64,000 nucleotides of DNA, taken from a virus. The stretch is taken from IMG/VR virus record IMGVR_UViG_3300042566_001051, positions 1 to 64,000 of that record; one strand, written 5' to 3'. Of the stretch, positions 43,043 through 51,096 are shown one piece after another (the stretch's first letter is position 1; the number at the start of each line of letters is the position of its first letter). The notes below the pieces were generated by a model that was given only the letters and a program-made list of their open reading frames with translations, was not told the origin of the DNA and did not search any database. The position numbers and the translations under genes were made by a program.

Positions 43043-43506
43043 TTTTCGCCCCGCCTGTTGCTAGCAAGAAAACTTTTCCCGCTGCTTACAGTTGCCTCGA
43101 CATCACGAAGTTGCCTAACCGTAATAAATTCGCTTCCATTCCCAAAAACAACAACAGAATCATCGGCACTCTCAAGATGTCCATTTAGAAATCTCGCAAA
43201 TGGCCCCATGACCTCAATCGCTGTTGCGTAGTTTTCATTGGCAATCGCAACAGCCCTTGAAAGCTCCGATTTTTGTCGTTCCTGGTCAGCCTGCATGCTG
43301 TCATAAAAATTCCCTTCTATGACTTCATAGTGTCTGCTCTCCAACAGATCAATAGCTGATTTGACTTGGCTATCTGGAGCGTTGATGAACATTGAAACCG
43401 CTCGCCTGATTAGCTCGCTTACCGGAACCCCTGTTTCGAGCGACATGGTTTTCAGCGCATCAAGCATGGGCTGAGGATAGTAGAAGTTCGTGCGCTTCAT
43501 TTTCAT
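43039..43506 (-). CDS. Ribbon-helix-helix DNA-binding protein
   Basis: The 155-aa protein starts MKMKRTNFYYPQPMLDALKTMSLETGVPVSELIRRAVSMFI, a ribbon-helix-helix domain (residues 3-40). A helical oligomerisation part and an acidic tail follow. I chose ATG 43506, which overlaps the preceding stop (ATGA), rather than the longer frame to 43605. Local GC is clearly lower than in the surrounding late genes. It may repress its own operon through the palindrome at 43796-43826. Confidence 0.65.
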   Translation of the reverse strand: MKMKRTNFYYPQPMLDALKTMSLETGVPVSELIRRAVSMFINAPDSQVKSAIDLLESRHYEVIEGNFYDSMQADQERQKSELSRAVAIANENYATAIEVMGPFARFLNGHLESADDSVVVFGNGSEFITVRQLRDVEATVSSGKSFLASNRRGEK

Positions 43507-43766
43507 TCTTTGCTTTCTTTGCGCTCTTTTAAGTCGTTGGGCGTCTTCGCGCGCTTTGCGATCATGCGAAGTATCTTCTTCCCGTACTTGTATTTTAGTC
43601 TCCAAAACGTGTCCTTATCTGCATCACTAATGAGGCCGCCTTTGTCCACGCACGCATCGCAAATCGAAATCCAAGCATTACACCACTCGTCATTTTGTCC
43701 AGATCCCTCCCAGAACGAAATGATATTTTCAATCTCGTTACCTGTAAGTTCTTTTATTTCACTCAT
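43503..43766 (-). CDS. Hypothetical protein of the AT-rich islet
   Basis: The 87-aa protein has an acidic N-terminus rich in Trp and Cys and a basic C-terminus (KKILRMIAKRAKTPNDLKERKESKE). No family is recognised. It is coupled to the ribbon-helix-helix gene and shares its low GC, so the pair is probably an acquired unit inserted downstream of the terminase. Confidence 0.5.
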   Translation of the reverse strand: MSEIKELTGNEIENIISFWEGSGQNDEWCNAWISICDACVDKGGLISDADKDTFWRLKYKYGKKILRMIAKRAKTPNDLKERKESKE

Positions 43767-43795
43767 TTTTCATCCAGTCTCTCTTAACATCCCGC

Positions 43796-43826
43796 TTAAT
43801 ATGTGCCATATCATAGCACATATTAA
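43796..43826 (-). promoter_or_regulatory. Palindromic operator/promoter of the AT-rich islet
   Basis: A perfect 11-bp inverted repeat (TTAATATGTGC / GCACATATTAA) surrounds a 9-nt centre. On the - strand the centre contains TATGAT, a good -10; TTTGCC 16 nt upstream is a possible -35. It overlaps the terminase stop codon. It probably controls the two genes that follow, with the ribbon-helix-helix protein as likely ligand. Confidence 0.6.
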
Positions 43827-45331
43827 ACGTCGGCAAACAAGCTCTCGGCACGAGACACAACGCTTTCTGCCAGGCTTCCGCTGAACCCGGCCCCACCCTC
43901 GCAAATCATGTAGGTGGCGTCCTCAAGGAACATGAAGCAGATCGCATCGAACAAGTCAGGCGACGGCAGGCCCATCTTCCGCATTTCGTCCTTCCGCTCG
44001 ATCACGTAGCGCGCTTTCTCGTCAAAGTGGAACGGAACCCGGCTCATCTGATCCAATAGCTCTTTCACCCACGGGCCGTCGGCAATACCAAGCCGCCCCT
44101 CCTTGGCGGCCCGCGCGGCATGCACCATCGCTTGCGCCCGCAGGTTGAAAAACCGCTCCTTGTTGCGCTGCTTGAAGCATGGCGCTCCCCATTTCACGCG
44201 CTTAACCTCTGGCAGCCCCATGCTTTCCAGCGCCTGGCAGACAGCAACGCCCATGCCGCCGGCGTCAACCAGCGTCGTGACGTTCTCCAATTCGCTTGCC
44301 GTATTGAAGATCGCCCCGGAAAAGTCTTGCAGGTTGCGCGTATTGGAATTGATCGGCACGCCTACAATCTGAACGCGGCGAGCGTCCGGCCCAAAATCGC
44401 TATGCCCTGTCACATGAGCGACAATGGCGACGGACTTGTCGCGGTACTCCCCAGCCCCCACGTCGCACGAAAGCATGATGCCGTAGCTTTCCCCTTGCTG
44501 AATTACCTTGCGCCCGATGCAGGCTTCGGCGGCCTTTCTGCCCAGCAGGTAGTCATCACGCGACTCGGGGAATTCGCCTAGCACCTTGATGGTGTATTCC
44601 TCTTCGGTGTATTCCTGCTTCTTTTCCTCGATGAAAGCCTTGGAAACCAGCGGCGAATCGTTCGAATCCATGCGTATCGCGTTCCATACACCGCCGTTGT
44701 GCATCGCCAGCTTGTTGTGGGTGTCGTAGAAGAACCCGGACGGTCTGGTGGGCTGCGAAAGCATCAGCATCCGGTTTCTGGCGTCCGTCAGCGCGCCCGT
44801 GATAACGGCGTAGTTCGGGTCTGGGATGCCGGATGCCTCGTCGGCAATCACCAGATACCAATCCCGGTGCATGCCGGCCAGATTCTCAGGGTTTCCGCGC
44901 GGCGCCGTCTTGGCGAAGACGAACCATGTCTGCTTGAAGCCCTTCACATAGACGCGCTCCGCCTCAAATGTGACGTAATCAGCAATCCACGACTGCCCGC
45001 CCTTGCTTCGGATCAGGTCAAGCACATCGGCCATTTCCTTCCATGCCACGTTGCGCACCTGTTCGATCTTCGGCGCGGTAATCATCGTGTTGGATTTCGG
45101 GTAGCACAACAGATGCCACAGGGCGATAACGGCCAATGATCGAGACTTTCCTGAGCCGTGGCCGCTTCGAACGGATGTCCGACTGCCTGGCGGAGATACC
45201 GAATCCAGCAATTCAAGCTGCTGGTGGGTCGGCATCATCCCGACCACCTCGGCGGCAAACCTCGCCAGGCTGAATGCGTACCTTGCGGCAAACGGTAGAT
45301 AGCGCGGGTCATCAAGCAGCCTCATTGCCAT
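43823..45331 (-). CDS. terL: Terminase large subunit
   Basis: The 502-aa packaging motor has Walker A SGHGSGKS (56-63), Walker B VIADEAS (161-167) and a C-terminal RNase H-like nuclease with its first acidic residue near D290 (MLSCDVGAG). It cuts and translocates DNA into the prohead. Its start overlaps the small-subunit gene by 20 nt. Confidence 0.9.
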   Translation of the reverse strand: MAMRLLDDPRYLPFAARYAFSLARFAAEVVGMMPTHQQLELLDSVSPPGSRTSVRSGHGSGKSRSLAVIALWHLLCYPKSNTMITAPKIEQVRNVAWKEMADVLDLIRSKGGQSWIADYVTFEAERVYVKGFKQTWFVFAKTAPRGNPENLAGMHRDWYLVIADEASGIPDPNYAVITGALTDARNRMLMLSQPTRPSGFFYDTHNKLAMHNGGVWNAIRMDSNDSPLVSKAFIEEKKQEYTEEEYTIKVLGEFPESRDDYLLGRKAAEACIGRKVIQQGESYGIMLSCDVGAGEYRDKSVAIVAHVTGHSDFGPDARRVQIVGVPINSNTRNLQDFSGAIFNTASELENVTTLVDAGGMGVAVCQALESMGLPEVKRVKWGAPCFKQRNKERFFNLRAQAMVHAARAAKEGRLGIADGPWVKELLDQMSRVPFHFDEKARYVIERKDEMRKMGLPSPDLFDAICFMFLEDATYMICEGGAGFSGSLAESVVSRAESLFADV

Positions 45332-45908
45332 CGGTAGCGCCCCGCTCCTTGCGCACAGCCTCGCGCATTTCCTCCGACTTCTTCATTGCCTGCGCAAACA
45401 TGGCGTCAAGCTCATCCAGCGTTGCCACGCCGCTTGAGTTGTCCTCGGCAATGGCGTCCAGCCCCCACGCCTTGCGCTCGCCTTCCTGTCTGATCTTGAT
45501 GGCCTCAGCCGCCGTCTTCGCCACGCGGGCAACGCCAAGCCCATCCTCGCCCAGCATGTCCTTCAACGTGAATAGCCGGCGATGGTCGCCCCATTCCTCG
45601 CGGTGCTTCTCGATCACGTCGGCGCGCAGATCAACCGACTCTGATTCAGTTAGCGGACTAACTTTCCCGCTAACTTTGCGACTAACTTTCTCGTCAGCCT
45701 TGGCCTGGGCGCGTTCAACAATGGTCTTGAGACTGGCCTTCTTAGCCCATCCTTCCTTGCGGGCGCGCTTGAGAACGGCAACGTCAGAGACGGACAAATT
45801 CATTTCCGTCACGATCCATGTGTAGCCGTCTCGCGGGTCGGTTTCCCACTTGGCGCGAATCCCGGCCCACTCTTCGGGAGACATTCGTTTTTTGGTCGTC
45901 GTGGTCAT
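45312..45908 (-). CDS. terS: Terminase small subunit candidate
   Basis: The 198-aa protein precedes the large terminase and has an N-terminal helix-turn-helix-like segment (TWIVTEMNLSVSDVAVLKRARKEGWAKKASLKTIVERA) as in small terminases that recognise the packaging site. A helical C-terminal part (LDELDAMFAQAMKKSEEMREAV) may bind the large subunit. Confidence 0.7.
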   Translation of the reverse strand: MTTTTKKRMSPEEWAGIRAKWETDPRDGYTWIVTEMNLSVSDVAVLKRARKEGWAKKASLKTIVERAQAKADEKVSRKVSGKVSPLTESESVDLRADVIEKHREEWGDHRRLFTLKDMLGEDGLGVARVAKTAAEAIKIRQEGERKAWGLDAIAEDNSSGVATLDELDAMFAQAMKKSEEMREAVRKERGATDGNEAA

Positions 45909-45930
45909 TTCTGCAACCTCTCTCAGATCG

Positions 45931-46548
45931 TCAGATCGTCAGGCTTAGTTGATTCGTGTCGGCGGCGGCGATGGAGCATTCAAGCCGGAACCGCGTCATC
46001 TTTGCCTTGGCGTTCTTGGCGGCATCGGCAGCGCGCCCGATTGATCCGGTCAGCCTGCTACCGGCTTTCATGTCCTCGAATTCAGGGTTGAGCTCAATGA
46101 ACCGTTCCAGGGCGGCGCCGGTCTCGTCAGAAGCAGCGAGCATCGTGGCAATCGCCTCTTCCATTGCCTCCACCTTGTTGTGCAATTTTCGCAAGGTCTC
46201 CATGTCTCGCCGGCGGGCCTTTTCCCACGTATCGAACAGCCACGCGGAGGTTTCGCGCTCCTGGGTCATGCGGGAGCCAGCCTCCCAGTCATCCGAACAG
46301 CCAAAAAGGTAGTCGATTGAAACCTCATACACGCTGGCGGCGCGCACGATCAGCCACAAGGGGACAGAGTTGGTATCGGTTGCCCATTCCACCTTGGAGA
46401 GCTTCGATGGATTCGAGTACCCAAGCCGACGGGCTGCCGCGCTCTGGGACATGTTGCACAGTTCGCGGGCCTCTCTCATCCGGGCGCCGATGGTTTTCAC
46501 CACGGCCGCCTGTTCGATTCGAGTTGATGAAGGTTTCTTCTCTGGCAT
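45931..46548 (-). CDS. XRE-family regulator upstream of the terminase
   Basis: The 205-aa protein has an N-terminal HTH (ARMREARELCNMSQSAAARRLGYSNPSKLSKVE, about 22-55) and a helical C-terminal half. I chose ATG 46548, which overlaps the previous stop as TAATG. At the end of the early PR operon and before the late genes, it is a candidate late-gene regulator; that role is inferred. Confidence 0.65.
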   Translation of the reverse strand: MPEKKPSSTRIEQAAVVKTIGARMREARELCNMSQSAAARRLGYSNPSKLSKVEWATDTNSVPLWLIVRAASVYEVSIDYLFGCSDDWEAGSRMTQERETSAWLFDTWEKARRRDMETLRKLHNKVEAMEEAIATMLAASDETGAALERFIELNPEFEDMKAGSRLTGSIGRAADAAKNAKAKMTRFRLECSIAAADTNQLSLTI

Positions 46549-47003
46549 TAGACCCCCTTGATTTTCCAGCCGCCGCCGTCCTTCTTCGCCAGTTTTTGGC
46601 AGAGGAAGAACCTGAACGGGAACATCCCGGCGGCGATCTTGAGCTTCTGCCAGCCGTCCTCCCGGATGAACCCACCTTTTGTCTCGTGAATCTCGAACTC
46701 TCCGTTGGGCAACATCACAGCGAAGTCCGGCGTATATCGTGTGTCGTCCGCCAACTTGAAGGTGATGGCCTCGTACTTCCACCAGGCGATTTCCCGCCTG
46801 GCCTTGCGCTCTTCCAGCATCCCGGCGTATTCCGCCTCGGTCCTGTTCATTCCTTGGTCGCGCTCGGCGCCAATAGCCACTGGAAGCGGTTGCGCTTTGG
46901 AAACTTCCGGCGCCTTCAATTCCTTCCTGGGCGGATTCGATGCAGCCGCGCGCTCCCGGTGGGCCGCAAGCTGCTCTTCTGACCATCGAACGACGTTACT
47001 CAC
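46548..47003 (-). CDS. DUF1064-like PD-(D/E)XK endonuclease
   Basis: The 151-aa protein has NRTEAEYAGMLEERKARREIAWWKYEAITFKLADDTRYTPDFAVMLPNGEFEIHETKGGFIREDGWQKLKIAAGMFPFRFFL. Its PDF...E-x-K-G residues form a PD-(D/E)XK-like active site of the DUF1064 family common in lambdoid nin regions. A Holliday-junction or similar nuclease role is inferred. I chose GTG 47003, which overlaps the preceding stop. Confidence 0.7.
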   Translation of the reverse strand: MSNVVRWSEEQLAAHRERAAASNPPRKELKAPEVSKAQPLPVAIGAERDQGMNRTEAEYAGMLEERKARREIAWWKYEAITFKLADDTRYTPDFAVMLPNGEFEIHETKGGFIREDGWQKLKIAAGMFPFRFFLCQKLAKKDGGGWKIKGV

Positions 47004-47223
47004 GGTCAGAGCCCCTCTTTTCAAGCCACGCCTTGCGGCCGGCGAGCACATCATCAGCCGCGATCACCCATTGCTTGCACTCCCTCGGGTAGGTTGCCGA
47101 CATGAATTCGTGCCCGTTTTTCTTCGGTGCGCACAGCCCAAAGCCGAACTTCGCCATGTCCTTGGCGTCCTTCAAGCGGAAGTGGTCGCAATCGACGCAG
47201 CGGACGGACTCGGCTACCGGCAT
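46996..47223 (-). CDS. Small Cys-rich protein
   Basis: The 75-aa protein has CVDCDHF...GLCA...ECKQW, four cysteines that could bind zinc. It resembles small nin-region proteins of unknown function. It overlaps neighbours on both sides. Confidence 0.6.
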   Translation of the reverse strand: MPVAESVRCVDCDHFRLKDAKDMAKFGFGLCAPKKNGHEFMSATYPRECKQWVIAADDVLAGRKAWLEKRGSDRE

Positions 47224-47507
47224 CGCGCCCCCAGTTTCTCAATGGTCAGCGCCAACAGATCGAGCTCGTTCAGTCGATAGGTGCGCTCAAACGCCTTCGC
47301 CCCCAGGCCATGAATGCCGGAAGCGCCCTGGTGATGCTCTGGGCACAGCGGAATCGTCAGGAAGTTGCTGGCGCGCTGACCCATGCCTTGCCCTTCCCGG
47401 ATGTGATGAACATGGGCCGGCGTGGCGCCAAGGCCAAGGTGATGGCACAGAATGCAGCCAACCTCGGCGACTTTGCCCATATGGCGCTTCTCGGCGGCCG
47501 TGCTCAC
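47214..47507 (-). CDS. Ref-family HNH-like nuclease
   Basis: The 97-aa protein matches the recombination-enhancement (Ref) family (GCILCHHLGLGATPAHVHHIREGQGMGQRASNFLTIPLCPEHHQGASGIHGLGAKAFERTY). P1 Ref is a RecA-dependent nuclease with this HNH-like core. It lacks P1 Ref's long basic N-terminus. It is coupled to the DUF1367 gene by a 4-nt overlap. Confidence 0.75.
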   Translation of the reverse strand: MSTAAEKRHMGKVAEVGCILCHHLGLGATPAHVHHIREGQGMGQRASNFLTIPLCPEHHQGASGIHGLGAKAFERTYRLNELDLLALTIEKLGARCR

Positions 47508-47980
47508 GAGTCGAACCTCATCAGCTCATCGACAACGCGCTCAACCTCAGACTCGGTCTCATACCCGGCATTGCGCAGCACTCGGTTCCAGACCACATTC
47601 AGCACGGCCCGGAAAACCTTCTCGAAACGATCCTCGGCCATGCTGGCAAAGGACAGGCTTTCCGCCTCAAGCCTCACCTCTCCGCGAGCGTTATAGACGG
47701 CCTTGTAGAAGCCAGCCAGGATGGTCATGTCCTTGCGGAACCGGTCAAAATCCTTGGATACCGCCTTGCCCTTGTAGGTCTGTGGCGTCTCAGGCTCCCA
47801 AACATCGAAGGCCAGCTTGAACAGGGCAAACGCCTTGCGGTGGAAGCGCACATTCCGGGCGCGCTTGATGGTGGCGCGGACACCTTGACCGGCTTTCAGC
47901 TTCTCCACCAACGCGCGGGCTTCCTCGTCTGCCGGCGCCAGGGCTCCGCCCGGGGTCTTGACCAGAACCAACTCAGTCAT
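47504..47980 (-). CDS. DUF1367 protein
   Basis: The 158-aa protein fits the DUF1367 family of lambdoid nin regions (RNVRFHRKAFALFKLAFDVWEPE, KDFDRFRKDMTILAGFYKAVYNARGEVRLEAESLSF, FEKVFRAVLNVVWNRVL). Function is unknown; it usually neighbours replication and recombination genes, as here. Confidence 0.75.
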   Translation of the reverse strand: MTELVLVKTPGGALAPADEEARALVEKLKAGQGVRATIKRARNVRFHRKAFALFKLAFDVWEPETPQTYKGKAVSKDFDRFRKDMTILAGFYKAVYNARGEVRLEAESLSFASMAEDRFEKVFRAVLNVVWNRVLRNAGYETESEVERVVDELMRFDS

Positions 47981-48759
47981 GCAGCAGCCTTCCCCCGGTA
48001 GCTTTCCCAGTCGAAGACGATTGACTCTCCGCCATCCTCGCGCAAACGGTCGAAAATGCGCTCACCAAGGAAGGCGCGAACATCGTCAAGCCCAAGGTTC
48101 GAAAGCATCAGCGTCGGGCGGCGCTTCTCATACCTCTCGTTCAGCACGTCGAACAGGATCAGCTTTTCGGTATCGCTTCCGAACTGGACGCCAACCTCAT
48201 CCAGAATCAGCAGATCGGGGAAGACCAGGGCGGCAATGGCGTCTGTCTCGCTCTCGCGGCTGTCACGGCTCCATGTGTCCTTTACCCTGCGAATGGCGCG
48301 CATCACCGTCGTGAAAAGAACGCTCCGGTTATCGCGCTGCATGATCTGCATGCCGATGCCGACGGCCAGGTGCGTCTTGCCAGTTCCGGGCTTTCCGAGA
48401 AACAGGGCGCTTCGCCCTGTCTTCAGCGCAGCATCGAAGTTATCGGCGTACCCCTTGGCGAATTCGAGTGCATTGCCCTGGGCGCCGGTCTTGACGACAA
48501 ACCTGGACAGGCTTCGATCACGGAACCGCTCAGGGATTCCAGCGTCGCCGATCTTGCGCTGCCACGCCTGCAAACGGCTCTCGCGCTCCCGCGTTTCAGC
48601 CTCGGAACGTTCTTTTGCGGCCGTCTCGGCGCCGCATGCCGGGCACCTCGACCAGATCGAGCCGATGAAGCACCGGCTTTCGTAGGCGCCGTGCGTTTCG
48701 CACACAGCGGGCTTGGTTTTCGGCTCGGCATGGAGCCCGATGTCAGCAATGGCCTTCAT
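47977..48759 (-). CDS. DnaC-like helicase loader ATPase
   Basis: The 260-aa AAA+ protein has an N-terminal zinc-type Cys cluster (C20, C30, C39, C42), Walker A GKPGTGKT (122-129) and Walker B LLILDEVG. It should load the host DnaB helicase at the phage origin, as lambda P or DnaC do. It follows the O-like gene with a 4-nt overlap. Confidence 0.85.
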   Translation of the reverse strand: MKAIADIGLHAEPKTKPAVCETHGAYESRCFIGSIWSRCPACGAETAAKERSEAETRERESRLQAWQRKIGDAGIPERFRDRSLSRFVVKTGAQGNALEFAKGYADNFDAALKTGRSALFLGKPGTGKTHLAVGIGMQIMQRDNRSVLFTTVMRAIRRVKDTWSRDSRESETDAIAALVFPDLLILDEVGVQFGSDTEKLILFDVLNERYEKRRPTLMLSNLGLDDVRAFLGERIFDRLREDGGESIVFDWESYRGKAAA

Positions 48760-49637
48760 AGCCTTCCCCCAGTCCCGTAATTCACGTTGTCGAAGTTGTC
48801 TCGCGGCGGAATCTTGGCTGCCGGGCGCGCGCCCTTGGCCTGCCCGCTGGCGTTGGAGCGGCGAATCCAGTTGCGCCAGGTGGCCTCCCAGTCGGCCTTG
48901 CGCGCATCGGCTCCGGCCTTGCCGTGCCAGTGGTCAGCAAAGCAGGCGGCTTCACGGCGCACGTCGTCAGCAGTCAGGTCGTTGCGCTCGGCAAGCGCCC
49001 ATTCTCCCCAAGCCTTCGGCAAAACCCAGCCTTCAGGCAAACGAGTGCCGGTAGGCGAGGCCTTTGGTTTCGGCGTAGCCGGAGGCGGAGCATCGCCGTC
49101 CTGCGACGGCGCCAAAGCTTGTTCCTGTTCCTGCTTCTGTTCCTGCTTCTGTTCCTGCTTCTGTTCCTGCTTCTGGCTTGGCAGGGGCTTAGAAGGGGCT
49201 TCAGAGGGGCTATCGCATTCCCCGCTTTCAGGGAGGTGGTAGGCGTCGCGGTATTTCGCATAAAAGCCTTGTTTTATCGGGCCTTCAGGCAGGTTTTCAT
49301 ACTGCTTTTGGATGTCTTTGACGCGGTTGTCAGACGCCTTCAGCGAGTCACCGATCTGGAATTTCGCCATTTCGTGAATCCAGACCGTTTCGGAGTCCTC
49401 GTCATAGGTGCAAAAACCCCCTTCGATCAGCTTTTTAAGCCCCTCATAAGCCCCTTCCAAGGGGCTTCCTGTCTCGTGAGAAATGTAGATAACAGGGCAG
49501 TTGAAGACCCCGATCATGTTTGAATGGGGGCTTGTCATCAGATACAGGGCAACGATCTGTGTTTGCATGTCGCCACGCAAAGAGCGGCCCGTTTTTCCAG
49601 TCCAGAACTGGGCAGAAACCTTCGAATAGTCACGCAT
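48756..49637 (-). CDS. O-like replication initiation protein
   Basis: The 293-aa protein has an N-terminal part (MRDYSKVSAQFWTGKTGRSLRGDMQTQIVALYLMTSPHSNMIGVFNCP) typical of phage replisome organisers and a Gln/Glu-rich linker made of KQEQ repeats. A C-terminal Trp-rich domain (WVLPKAWGEWALAERNDLTADDVRREAACFADHWHGKAGADARKADWEATWRNWIR) is common in O-like proteins. I chose ATG 49637, internal to a longer frame. Iteron-like repeats within the gene suggest it binds its own coding region. Confidence 0.75.
   Translation of the reverse strand: MRDYSKVSAQFWTGKTGRSLRGDMQTQIVALYLMTSPHSNMIGVFNCPVIYISHETGSPLEGAYEGLKKLIEGGFCTYDEDSETVWIHEMAKFQIGDSLKASDNRVKDIQKQYENLPEGPIKQGFYAKYRDAYHLPESGECDSPSEAPSKPLPSQKQEQKQEQKQEQKQEQEQALAPSQDGDAPPPATPKPKASPTGTRLPEGWVLPKAWGEWALAERNDLTADDVRREAACFADHWHGKAGADARKADWEATWRNWIRRSNASGQAKGARPAAKIPPRDNFDNVNYGTGGRL
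49127..49174. repeat. Four 12-bp tandem repeats in the replication gene
   Basis: Four perfect copies of GTTCCTGCTTCT, preceded by a half copy (49121-49126). They encode the KQEQ repeats on the - strand. The 12-bp unit keeps frame, so copy number can change without a frameshift. Confidence 0.9.
49183..49467. repeat. AGGGGCTT iteron-like copies (replication origin candidate)
   Basis: The octamer AGGGGCTT or its complement occurs at 49183, 49194, 49205 (one mismatch), 49437, 49448 and 49459. The last two form a perfect inverted repeat (AAGCCCCTT, 2-nt gap, AAGGGGCTT). Lambda carries its origin as iterons inside gene O; a similar arrangement is inferred here. Confidence 0.5.
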
Positions 49638-49890
49638 TCTTGGCGCCCTTCCTCGTGTTGCAGACGGTGCATAGAACGCGCAAATTCGACCTGTCGTTTG
49701 TTCCACCATTGGACTTTGGAACAATGTGATCGATGCTCAGATACACGCCTTCGGCGTGCGTGTAGTAGCCGTAGCCGCCCCTTGGAAACCGCTTCTCGAA
49801 GCCAGGAACTCCGCATGACGCGCACTTGAGCCCATCCTCGCGGAAAACACGCCTCCTGAGTGATGTCGGGACGCCAGAACCGTTAGGCAT
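49630..49890 (-). CDS. HNH endonuclease, small
   Basis: The 86-aa protein has CASCG...IDHIVPKSNGGTNDRSNLRVLCTVCNTRKG, a classic zinc-bound HNH core. It overlaps the start of the O-like gene by 8 nt. It may be a homing-type nuclease or part of replication/recombination. Confidence 0.75.
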   Translation of the reverse strand: MPNGSGVPTSLRRRVFREDGLKCASCGVPGFEKRFPRGGYGYYTHAEGVYLSIDHIVPKSNGGTNDRSNLRVLCTVCNTRKGAKNA

Positions 49891-49932
49891 AGCTCCCCCT
49901 TGTTGATCTGTTTTTCATGTTTTCTCCATCGC

Positions 49933-50178
49933 CTACTGAATCAGGGTGGCTTGCATTGCCGCCTCTTTGTTCTTCGCGTCCAGCTTGTACCGCGCAACCC
50001 GGCATTCCTCCCCGAAGCGGTTGTTCACCGCAACCAGTTCCCGGACGATTTCATGGCCCTGGGCCTTCAGATCGAAAACGCGAGCGCCAAGGCGGTAAAT
50101 GCCAAGTTCGCTCCAGGCTTCCATCGGGGTGATTGGCCCGCGCTTCAGGCGGGCAAGGAGGCGGTCGCACTGGCTCAT
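49933..50178 (-). CDS. Winged-helix phage protein
   Basis: The 81-aa protein (MSQCDRLLARLKRGPITPMEAWSELGIYRLGARVFDLKAQGHEIVRELV) is a small winged helix-turn-helix domain seen in many early phage operons. The regulated targets are unknown. It lies 4 nt after the CII-like gene. Confidence 0.7.
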   Translation of the reverse strand: MSQCDRLLARLKRGPITPMEAWSELGIYRLGARVFDLKAQGHEIVRELVAVNNRFGEECRVARYKLDAKNKEAAMQATLIQ

Positions 50179-50182
50179 GGCG

Positions 50183-50644
50183 TTACCCGCGAATGGCTTG
50201 CAACAGTTCGCCGGTCGCCTTCATGAGAGACAGCAACATTGGTTCGAGCATCTTTCGCTCGTCCGGGTCAAAGCGACCATCCTTGGCGGCGTCACTGCCC
50301 TTGCCAAGAACGTCGCCGACGGTGTGCATCAGCGTCAGGAACAGCCGGACGGCTTCCGCCGGAGAGCGCTGCTCAAGCTCAAAATCCATCGGAACCTGTC
50401 CGACAAGCTGGGCCAGGGCGAACACTGAGCGCTTGGCCTGAGCCAATACGACTATCTCCAAGATGGCAGAAAACGATGGTGGCGGCGCATCATGGTCGGG
50501 GTTGATGCCGTTCGATAGCGTGTTGCCATTCACCCCCATGACTTCGGCGATGGCCTTCACGCCGCCTGGGTATTCCTTTGAATCGGCCTGAAGCGCCAGG
50601 AAGAGCGCCCGATGTGTCTGCTTGGTCGGTCTTGTATGTCTCAT
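50183..50644 (-). CDS. CII-family regulatory protein (CP76-like)
   Basis: The 153-aa protein fits the phage regulatory CII family (PF06892 type): HTH segment VKAIAEVMGVNGNTLSNGINPDHDAPPPSFSAILEIVVLA followed by a helical oligomerisation part. It lies after cro and a terminator, as cII does in lambda, and is likely to influence the lysogeny decision. Confidence 0.75.
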   Translation of the reverse strand: MRHTRPTKQTHRALFLALQADSKEYPGGVKAIAEVMGVNGNTLSNGINPDHDAPPPSFSAILEIVVLAQAKRSVFALAQLVGQVPMDFELEQRSPAEAVRLFLTLMHTVGDVLGKGSDAAKDGRFDPDERKMLEPMLLSLMKATGELLQAIRG

Positions 50645-50708
50645 GACGAATGCCTTTCAAAAGTCGCCTATCGCCGAACCGGCGCCGGGCAGATACTTGT
50701 TTCACGCC

Positions 50709-50743
50709 AAAAAAATGGCGCCAGGCCGGAGAGGCCCAGCGCC
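50709..50743 (-). terminator. tR1-like terminator between cro and cII
   Basis: On the - strand an interrupted 10-bp stem (GGCGC-GGCC with GGCC-GCGCC) is followed by seven T residues (50709-50715). The 136-bp gap between cro and the CII gene holds this and no gene. It mirrors lambda tR1. Confidence 0.75.
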
Positions 50744-50780
50744 GCAAACCGCCTAATGGCGATGGAGGAAAAGGAAATGG

Positions 50781-51014
50781 TCATACCGATGTCTCGCCAG
50801 ACCCGCCTTCTGCGACATAGATGTCGTCAAAGGACACCGAGACACCACGCTCCTGGGCAGCCGCGATGATGCGGCGCGCCACGTCGGGAGAAACGTCCTG
50901 GCGCTGGCACTCGTAGTGGCTGATGTTGCCCTGCGATACGCCGATAGCCTCGGCGAATGACGCCTGAGACAGCCCAAGTCGCTCCCGAACTTGCTTGATG
51001 TTGTTCGTTCTCAT
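50781..51014 (-). CDS. cro: Cro-like repressor
   Basis: The 77-aa protein is a single XRE helix-turn-helix domain (IKQVRERLGLSQASFAEAIGVSQGNISHYECQRQDVSPDVARRIIAAA). It faces CI across the operators and is the first gene from PR, so it should act as Cro. Confidence 0.85.
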   Translation of the reverse strand: MRTNNIKQVRERLGLSQASFAEAIGVSQGNISHYECQRQDVSPDVARRIIAAAQERGVSVSFDDIYVAEGGSGETSV

Positions 51015-51020
51015 GCCGCG

Positions 51021-51049
51021 ATATTAGTCGGACTGTTGCGCCTCGTCAA
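51021..51049 (-). promoter_or_regulatory. PR promoter for cro
   Basis: On the - strand -35 TTGACG (51044-51049) and -10 TAATAT (51021-51026) are 17 nt apart. One operator copy overlaps the -10 and another overlaps the -35, so CI binding would block it. The design matches PL at 52817-52845. Confidence 0.8.
51023..51037. promoter_or_regulatory. Right operator, copy 1
   Basis: ATTAGTCGGACTGTT, with palindromic core AGTC-G-GACT. It overlaps the -10 of PR. Identical to the copy at 52804-52818. Confidence 0.8.
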
Positions 51050-51062
51050 TAGTCGGACTGTT
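51048..51062. promoter_or_regulatory. Right operator, copy 2
   Basis: AATAGTCGGACTGTT, in direct orientation 25 bp from copy 1 and overlapping the end of the -35 of PR. It lies on the CI side, suitable for cooperative binding or control of the CI promoter, which I cannot place with confidence. Confidence 0.8.
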
Positions 51063-51096
51063 TTGTAATTATTAGCCTGCGTAATAACCTACTGAC

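Noticed and set aside
49127-49174. Tandem repeats as a CRISPR array or phase-variable switch
   Set aside because: Units are 12 bp without spacers and keep the reading frame, so neither applies.
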